DNA of 64,000 bases from the NCBI RefSeq assembly GCF_003194585.1, contig NZ_QHKZ01000007.1, forward strand, positions 1-64,000. Reading direction: 5' to 3'. The notes under the pieces were generated by a model that was given only the letters and a program-made list of their open reading frames with translations, did not search any database and had not been told where the DNA came from. This document shows, one piece after another, positions 58,899-64,000 of this stretch. This DNA comes from Nocardioides daejeonensis (GTDB lineage: Bacteria > Actinomycetota > Actinomycetes > Propionibacteriales > Nocardioidaceae). Position 1 is the first letter of the stretch. Every line of letters begins with the position of its first letter. The translations under genes were made by a program, and so were the position numbers.

Positions 58899-59552
58899 AT
58901 GACCGAGCAGATCCGCGTCTTCCTCCTCGACGACCACGAGATCGTCCGGCGTGGCCTGCGCGCGCTGCTCGAGTCGGAGGGCGACATCACGGTGGTTGGC
59001 GAGGCGGGCCTCGCCACCGGCGCCGCCGAGGCGATCATCGCCCTCGCCCCCGATGTCGCGGTCCTCGACGCTCGGCTGCCCGACGGCACCGGCATCGAAG
59101 TCTGCCGACAGGTCCGTGCGGAGAACCCCGACGTGCACGCGCTCATCCTCACCAGCTACGACGATGACGAGGCGATGTACGCCGCCATCCTGGCCGGCGC
59201 CTCCGGCTACGTGTTGAAGCAGATCGAGGGCTCCTCGCTGCTGAGCGGCATCCGACTGGTCTCCAGCGGCCACTCCCTCATCGACCCCGGCGCGGCCCTG
59301 CGGCTGGTGCAGCGGTCCACCGAGCCCGACAGTCAGGCCGGCTTTCCCAGCCTCACCCGGCAGGAGCACCGCGTCCTCACCGCGATCGCCGACGGTCTCA
59401 CCAACCGCCAGATCGGCGAGCGCCTCCACCTGGCCGAGAAGACCGTGAAGAACCACGTCACCAACATCCTCAGCAAGCTCGGCGTGGAGCGCCGTACCCA
59501 AGCCGCCCTCCTCGCCAGCAAGCTGAGCACCTCCCCTACCGACCTTTCCTGA
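58899..59552 (+). CDS. NarL/DevR-family response regulator
   Basis: The 217-residue protein has a receiver domain at residues 5-120 with acidic pocket Asp11/Asp12, the phospho-acceptor Asp57 ([13 protein letters not shown]), Thr near 85 and Lys near 106 (GYVLKQ). A LuxR-type HTH at about 150-210 follows ([52 protein letters not shown]). It resembles DevR/DosR of actinobacterial hypoxia responses. No histidine kinase gene is adjacent. ATG 58899 begins the usual N-terminus. Confidence 0.92.
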   Translation: MTEQIRVFLLDDHEIVRRGLRALLESEGDITVVGEAGLATGAAEAIIALAPDVAVLDARLPDGTGIEVCRQVRAENPDVHALILTSYDDDEAMYAAILAGASGYVLKQIEGSSLLSGIRLVSSGHSLIDPGAALRLVQRSTEPDSQAGFPSLTRQEHRVLTAIADGLTNRQIGERLHLAEKTVKNHVTNILSKLGVERRTQAALLASKLSTSPTDLS

Positions 59553-59570
59553 TCCACTCCATTCTTGGTA

Positions 59571-59594
59571 ATTCCCCGCCCGAGCGGGGAATTA
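59571..59594. terminator. Terminator hairpin after the response regulator
   Basis: AATTCCCCGC-CCGA-GCGGGGAATT is a perfect 10-bp stem with a 4-nt loop, 18 bp after the stop codon. It closely resembles the palindrome at 59635. Confidence 0.88.
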
Positions 59595-59634
59595 CTCACT
59601 TGTAGGCCGTAGCTACGCACACCAGGCGACAAGT

Positions 59635-59654
59635 TCCCCGCCCGGGCGGGGAAT
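59635..59654. terminator. Terminator palindrome at the end of the chemotaxis operon
   Basis: TTCCCCGCCC-GGGCGGGGAA is a perfect 20-bp palindrome, 15 bp beyond the 3' end of the MCP gene on its strand. Paired with 59571-59594 it separates the convergent transcripts. Confidence 0.85.
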
Positions 59655-59668
59655 CTCGAGGCGGCAGG

Positions 59669-61585
59669 TCAGAGGCGGAAGCGGGCGACGAGGGCTTTGA
59701 GCTCGGCGGCCATGGCGGCGAGGTCAGTGGCGGACTGGAGGGTGTTCTGGGCTCCTTGACGGGTGTCGTCGGCGGCGCCGGCCACCTGGGTGACGTCGGA
59801 GGCGATGCCGTTGGCGCCGGTGGCGGCCTCGGTCACGCTGCGAGCGATCTCGTTGGTGGTGGCGGTCTGCTCCTCGACCGCTGAGGCGATCGAGGTCTGG
59901 ATGTCGTTGATCCTGCCGATCACGTCGGCGATCTCGCTGATCGCGGAGACGGCGCCCTGGGTGTCGGTCTGGATCGCCTCGATCTTCTGGCCGATGTCGT
60001 CGGTGGCCTTGGCAGTCTCCTTCGCCAACTCCTTGACCTCGTTGGCCACCACGGCGAAGCCCTTGCCGGCGTCACCGGCACGAGCGGCCTCGATGGTGGC
60101 GTTGAGGGCCAGCAGGTTGGTCTGCTGGGCGATGGAGGTGATCACCTTGATGACCTGGCCGATCTCGGCCGACGACTCGCCGAGGCTGGCGACCGTCTCC
60201 TGAGCCGCACCGGCGACCGTGACGGCGCTGGTGGCGACGGTCGCCGCCTCCGTGGCGTTCTTGGCGATCTCACGGATGCTCGCGGTCATCTCCTCGGCTG
60301 CCGTGGCGACGGTCTGAATGCTGGCGGAGACCTCGACGGAGGCGCTGGAGGCGCTCGCCGCACGATCCGAGGTCTGCGTCGCACCCTCGCCCATGCCCTG
60401 GGAGAGGATCGTCAGCTGCTCGGCGGCGACCGCGAGCGAGTCGGCCGTGTGGCCGATCTCCCCCATGCTGCCGCGCAGGGTCGCCAGGAGCTCGGAGAGC
60501 CCGCCGGCCAGCTGGCCGATCGCATCGGAGCCGGAGACGAGGAGCTCGCGCGTGAAGTCGCCCTCGGCGGCCGCCTTCACGACGTCGAGGACCATCTCGA
60601 CCTTGCGGGCCAGGTCGGCCGCCGCCTCGCGGTCGGCATCGGCGCGGGCCACCCGCTCGAGGGCGGAGGAGACCAACCGACCCACATTGCGCAGCGCGTC
60701 CAGGCGCTCGGCGCTGGGATACAGGGTCTCGGTGGCGAAGAAGTCCATGGTGCCCACCACCTGGCCCTCGACCACGAGCGGGAAGCAGATCCCCGACTTC
60801 ACGCCCACCGCCTGTGCGACGGGAGCGCGGGAGCAGTCGGTCATCTCCCCGATGTCCTGGGTGAAGTAGAGGTCTCGCTGGGCCCAGGTCCGGCCGGACA
60901 GGCCGACCCCCTCGGCGAACGACGCCTCCAGGGTGACCTTGCGGAACTCCGGCCCGGCATCTCCCGACTCCACGACGAACTTCAGCAGGTGGTCAGCAGG
61001 GTCCACCCGCCAGAACGATCCGTAGGCCCAGCCGAACTCGGCACGCACCGTGTCGAGCGCGACGCGCACCGCGGCGTCCTCGGAGTCGGCGGCCGCCAGC
61101 CCGGTGAGCACCTTGTTGACGGCGGCGGCGTCGGCCGTGGCCTCGGCAGCCCGCCTCTCGCTGTCGAGCTTGTCGGTGACGTTGTCCCAGGTGGCCATCG
61201 CGCCGACGTACGCACCGCTCTCGTCGTGGAGAGCGACGACGTTGAGATCCAGCGTCTCAGGTCCCACCCTGATCAGTGCCCGACGCGGCAGCAGCCCGGG
61301 GTCGGCGAGCAGCCGCCGTTGGTAGGACGGGTCCTTGTGGAAGATGTCGAGGCTGGAGCCGACGACCTCCTCCGGAGCGACCGGGATCCAGTCGGCGAGC
61401 CGGCGCAGTCCCTCGACCGTGGCCGGGTTCGCGTAGGTGATCACCAGGTCACGGTCGGCGAGCATCACCCGAGTGGGCAGCTGATCGAGGACGGCGGGCA
61501 GCCGGGAGAGATCGACCGGCTCGGGAGCGACGTGGCTCGGCGACGGGCGGTGCGTGTTCTCCGGAGCGATCTCCAGGTCGGTCAT
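59669..61585 (-). CDS. Soluble methyl-accepting chemotaxis protein with PAS and GAF sensor domains
   Basis: The 638-residue protein has no transmembrane helix: a PAS domain at about 30-140 ([19 protein letters not shown]), a GAF domain at about 155-315 ([47 protein letters not shown]), a HAMP-like segment at about 325-375, and an MCP signalling domain with the hairpin tip [20 protein letters not shown] near 500. It is a cytosolic receptor sensing an internal signal through PAS/GAF ligands and controlling CheA. ATG 61585 overlaps the cheW stop (ATGA). It ends the minus-strand chemotaxis transcript. Confidence 0.93.
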   Translation of the reverse strand: MTDLEIAPENTHRPSPSHVAPEPVDLSRLPAVLDQLPTRVMLADRDLVITYANPATVEGLRRLADWIPVAPEEVVGSSLDIFHKDPSYQRRLLADPGLLPRRALIRVGPETLDLNVVALHDESGAYVGAMATWDNVTDKLDSERRAAEATADAAAVNKVLTGLAAADSEDAAVRVALDTVRAEFGWAYGSFWRVDPADHLLKFVVESGDAGPEFRKVTLEASFAEGVGLSGRTWAQRDLYFTQDIGEMTDCSRAPVAQAVGVKSGICFPLVVEGQVVGTMDFFATETLYPSAERLDALRNVGRLVSSALERVARADADREAAADLARKVEMVLDVVKAAAEGDFTRELLVSGSDAIGQLAGGLSELLATLRGSMGEIGHTADSLAVAAEQLTILSQGMGEGATQTSDRAASASSASVEVSASIQTVATAAEEMTASIREIAKNATEAATVATSAVTVAGAAQETVASLGESSAEIGQVIKVITSIAQQTNLLALNATIEAARAGDAGKGFAVVANEVKELAKETAKATDDIGQKIEAIQTDTQGAVSAISEIADVIGRINDIQTSIASAVEEQTATTNEIARSVTEAATGANGIASDVTQVAGAADDTRQGAQNTLQSATDLAAMAAELKALVARFRL

Positions 61586-62052
61586 GACGTTCCTCCGTTG
61601 TTGGGCTCTCCGGCGGCAGACACGTCGACCGCGCGGTCAGGGTCGACGACGAGCAGGATCGCGTCCGGCAGGGTGAGCACCCCGTGGACCACCTCCCGCA
61701 CCATCACCGGCAGGTTGCTGGGGACGGGCTGGAGCTCCAGCCCGCTGGTGTCGATCACGTCACCGATCCGGTCGACGAGGAGGCTCACCACCTCGCCGCG
61801 GCTGCGGACGATCACGTTCATCTCCGGGCTCTCGTCTGCATCGGTGTGCAGGTCGAGGCGCCGCCGCAGGTCGAGCGCGGTCACGATCTGGCCACGCAGG
61901 TTGATCAGCCCACGCACCGCCTCGGGCGCACGCGGCACCGGCGTCATCGTCTGACTCCGCAGCACCTCCTGGACGCTGTCGACCGCCACGCCGAAGTGGA
62001 GACCGGCCACCCAGAAGGTGCAGTACTGGTGGGTCGCCACTGTCGTGCTCAT
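61582..62052 (-). CDS. cheW: Chemotaxis coupling protein CheW
   Basis: The 156-residue protein is a single CheW domain: [20 protein letters not shown] near residues 13-32 and [21 protein letters not shown] near 46-66, the canonical INLRG motif. It links the MCP to CheA in receptor arrays. Start and stop overlap cheA and the MCP gene by ATGA, so the three are produced in fixed order. Confidence 0.95.
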   Translation of the reverse strand: MSTTVATHQYCTFWVAGLHFGVAVDSVQEVLRSQTMTPVPRAPEAVRGLINLRGQIVTALDLRRRLDLHTDADESPEMNVIVRSRGEVVSLLVDRIGDVIDTSGLELQPVPSNLPVMVREVVHGVLTLPDAILLVVDPDRAVDVSAAGEPNNGGTS

Positions 62053-64000
62053 CGTCCGACCACCGCCTCCAGGTCGACGAGGTCGGTGACCCTGTCCTGC
62101 ACGATCGCCGAGCCGAGGACACCGGTACGGCGTCCCACCTCACTGCGCACCACGGCCGTCTCGACGACGTCCAGCACCCGATCGATGATGATCCCGACCC
62201 GGCGGCCGTCCGCCTCGTGGACCACGACCGACAGCTGGTCGCCTGTCAGCTCGGACTCGCGCAGGCCGATCGCCGGAGCCAACCGCACCAGGGGCAGGAT
62301 GCCGTCGCGGTACTGCACGACCTCCTCGTTGCCGGAGCGCTCGACCCGCGCCGGATCGAACTCCTCCAAGCGGCTGATCGCACGCAGCGGGAGGGCTGCC
62401 CGGCGTCCGGCGGCGACCTCCAGCACCAACAGCGCCTCCGCGTCGTCGTCGACGGGCTTGGGCTCCGGTTCGTCGGCGACCACGTGGTCGATGCCCGCGG
62501 TCGCCGCGATCCCCGGGACGTCGAGGATCAGCGCGACCCGGCCGTCCCCCATGATCGTGGCGCCGGCGTACGTCGCCAGCCCCTTGAGCTGGCGCCCGAT
62601 CGGCTTCACCACGATCTCCTGCGTGTCGTAGACCTCCTCGATGCAGAGCCCGAAGCGGGAGCCGTCCGCCTGAACCACCACGACGGTGAGCGGGCCGTCG
62701 GTAGCCGACGAAGGGCCACCGAGCGCCGTGGTCAGCGCCACCAGAGGCAGGAGGTGGCCACGCAACCGGAGCACCGGCGACCCGGCCAGCATCTCCACGC
62801 CGTTGCGGAGGTCCTCACCCTCGAGGCGCACCAACTCGACGAGGTTGGCTTGGGGAATCGCGTAACGCTCGCCGCCCTCGCCCACGACCAGCGCGGGGAT
62901 GATCGCCAGGGTGAGCGGGATCCGCACGCGACAGGTGGTGCCGAGCCCGACCTGGCTACTGAGGTCGACGCTGCCGCCGATCCGTTCGATGTTGGTGCGT
63001 ACGACGTCCATGCCCACGCCGCGGCCGGAGACGTTCGTGACCGTGGCCGCGGTGGAGAAGCCCGGGCGGAAGACCAGCTGCACCAGCTCCTTCGGCTCCA
63101 TTCGGGCGGCCTGATCGGCGGTGATCACTCCGCGTGCGATCGCGGTCTCGGCCACCCGGACCGGATCGATGCCGGCGCCGTCGTCGGTGATCTCGACGAC
63201 CACCTGGCCGCTCTCGTGACGAGCGCGGAGCGAGAGTCGTCCGGCTGCGGCCTTGCCTGCGGCGATCCGGCGCTCCGGGGGCTCGATGCCGTGGTCGAGG
63301 GAGTTGCGGACGAGATGGGTCAGCGGGCCCTTGAGCGCTTCGAGCAGCGAGCGGTCCAGCTCGGTGTCGTGCCCCTCCATCTCCAGGTGCACCTCGCGGC
63401 CCAGCTGTGCGGCGAGGTCGCGCACGATCCTGGGCATCTTCGCCCACACCTGCCCGATCGGCTGCATACGCGTCTGCATGACGCCCTCCTGGAGCTCGCT
63501 GGCGACCAGGTCGAGCCGCTGTGCCGCGCGCACGAGCTCGGCGTCGCCGAGGCCGTCGGTGCGCTGCAGGATCTGGTTGCGGGTGAGCACCAGCTCACCG
63601 ACCAGCTGCACCAGGTTGTCGAGCAGATTGACGTCCACCCGGACCGAGGAGTCCACAACGCTGCGGGTGCCCGGCTCGTCGTCGCCCGGGTCCGCCGCGG
63701 CATCCGTCGGGACGGCCACCGGCGTCGGCTCCGGAACCGGCTGCGGCGCGACCGGAGTCGGCGCAGCAGCGAGAGGTACGACGCTCGGCTGGTCGGGCGT
63801 GACGGTCGGTTCCGGCGCAGAGACCGGCTCCGGCGCGGGAGGCTGCGTCGCGGGAGGCTGCGTCGCCGAGGGCGCGGTAGCGGGTTCCAGCGCCGCCTTG
63901 AGCGCCGCGACCACCTCGGCCACCACGACGGCGTCGGCGGTCTCGTCGGCACCTGTGCGCTCGATGACAGCGAGCAGGTCGCGAACGGTGTCGACCATCC
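62049..64000 (-). CDS. cheA: Chemotaxis histidine kinase CheA, C-terminal part; 5' end outside window
   Basis: At least 650 residues lie in the window, and the frame is open at the right edge, so the phospho-accepting Hpt domain is probably beyond it. Visible in order are a Pro/Ala/Thr-rich linker (about 37-105 of the visible part), P3 dimerisation (VRVDVNLLDNLVQLVGELVLTRNQ), HATPase P4 (LVRNSLDHGIE; DDGAGID; GRGVGMDVV; GLGTTCRVRIPL), a CheW-like P5 (LRLRGHLLPLVAL), and a second CheW-like domain at the C-terminus (EALLVLEVAAGRRAALPLRAI to GILPLVRL). The double CheW-like end is less usual and may bind receptors directly. Confidence 0.95.
   Translation of the reverse strand, partial: MVDTVRDLLAVIERTGADETADAVVVAEVVAALKAALEPATAPSATQPPATQPPAPEPVSAPEPTVTPDQPSVVPLAAAPTPVAPQPVPEPTPVAVPTDAAADPGDDEPGTRSVVDSSVRVDVNLLDNLVQLVGELVLTRNQILQRTDGLGDAELVRAAQRLDLVASELQEGVMQTRMQPIGQVWAKMPRIVRDLAAQLGREVHLEMEGHDTELDRSLLEALKGPLTHLVRNSLDHGIEPPERRIAAGKAAAGRLSLRARHESGQVVVEITDDGAGIDPVRVAETAIARGVITADQAARMEPKELVQLVFRPGFSTAATVTNVSGRGVGMDVVRTNIERIGGSVDLSSQVGLGTTCRVRIPLTLAIIPALVVGEGGERYAIPQANLVELVRLEGEDLRNGVEMLAGSPVLRLRGHLLPLVALTTALGGPSSATDGPLTVVVVQADGSRFGLCIEEVYDTQEIVVKPIGRQLKGLATYAGATIMGDGRVALILDVPGIAATAGIDHVVADEPEPKPVDDDAEALLVLEVAAGRRAALPLRAISRLEEFDPARVERSGNEEVVQYRDGILPLVRLAPAIGLRESELTGDQLSVVVHEADGRRVGIIIDRVLDVVETAVVRSEVGRRTGVLGSAIVQDRVTDLVDLEAVVGR

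Overview
The window is high-GC DNA from an actinomycete, most likely of the Nocardioidaceae (Nocardioides-like). Supporting markers are an IdeR/DtxR regulator, a perfect actinobacterial LexA box in front of an imuA'-imuB-dnaE2 mutasome, the SepX/GlpR-Glp division locus, a mycothiol-type alcohol dehydrogenase, HspR-like control of Hsp20, and many start-stop (ATGA) overlaps with probable leaderless starts. No rRNA, phage, IS element or CRISPR array was seen. Two tRNA genes are present: Ala-CGC and Arg-CCT.

Positions 1-24280 hold a catabolic operon that is mostly present twice. A unit of 11,465 bp (128-11592) is repeated head-to-tail (11593-23057), and I found no difference between the copies. 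The unit carries the 3' end of a zinc alcohol dehydrogenase, an NCS2 nucleobase permease, a bicupin, a nitrilase-family amidohydrolase, a molybdenum hydroxylase (FAD subunit, large subunit, 2Fe-2S subunit, second large subunit), a cyclase-family hydrolase, a CoxG-like protein and the 5' part of a carboxymuconolactone-decarboxylase-family gene. The breakpoints lie inside the dehydrogenase and the decarboxylase genes. The junction therefore holds a truncated, fused decarboxylase and a headless dehydrogenase, while each gene keeps one uninterrupted version at an outer edge. A quinone-oxidoreductase-like gene and a strong terminator close the operon. The set of functions suggests uptake, hydroxylation and hydrolytic opening of an N-heterocycle; the substrate is not identifiable from sequence.

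Positions 24300-30780 hold a trimethylamine-monooxygenase-like flavoprotein, a small GNAT protein, a PhyH dioxygenase with an SCP2-like N-terminus divergent from a TetR gene over twin operators, two hotdog thioesterases divergent from an HxlR regulator over a perfect palindrome, and a methyltransferase. Positions 30900-37780 hold tRNA-Ala and a minus-strand locus (UGPase, Glp/MoeA, MoaC, Mog, RimJ-like, SepX/GlpR, membrane protein). Positions 37760-44370 hold a penicillin-acylase-family protein, an FmdB protein, a SAF-domain protein, MscL, an LCP ligase, small membrane proteins and tRNA-Arg. Positions 44480-50200 hold the SOS mutasome. Positions 50280-57000 hold a MerR/HspR-Hsp20 pair, a GH3 glycosidase, a saccharopine-dehydrogenase-like reductase and a beta-propeller lipoprotein-like protein. 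Positions 57035-64000 hold IdeR, a hotdog protein, a structured non-coding leader, a DevR-like response regulator, and a minus-strand chemotaxis operon (CheA, CheW, soluble MCP) that runs off the right edge.
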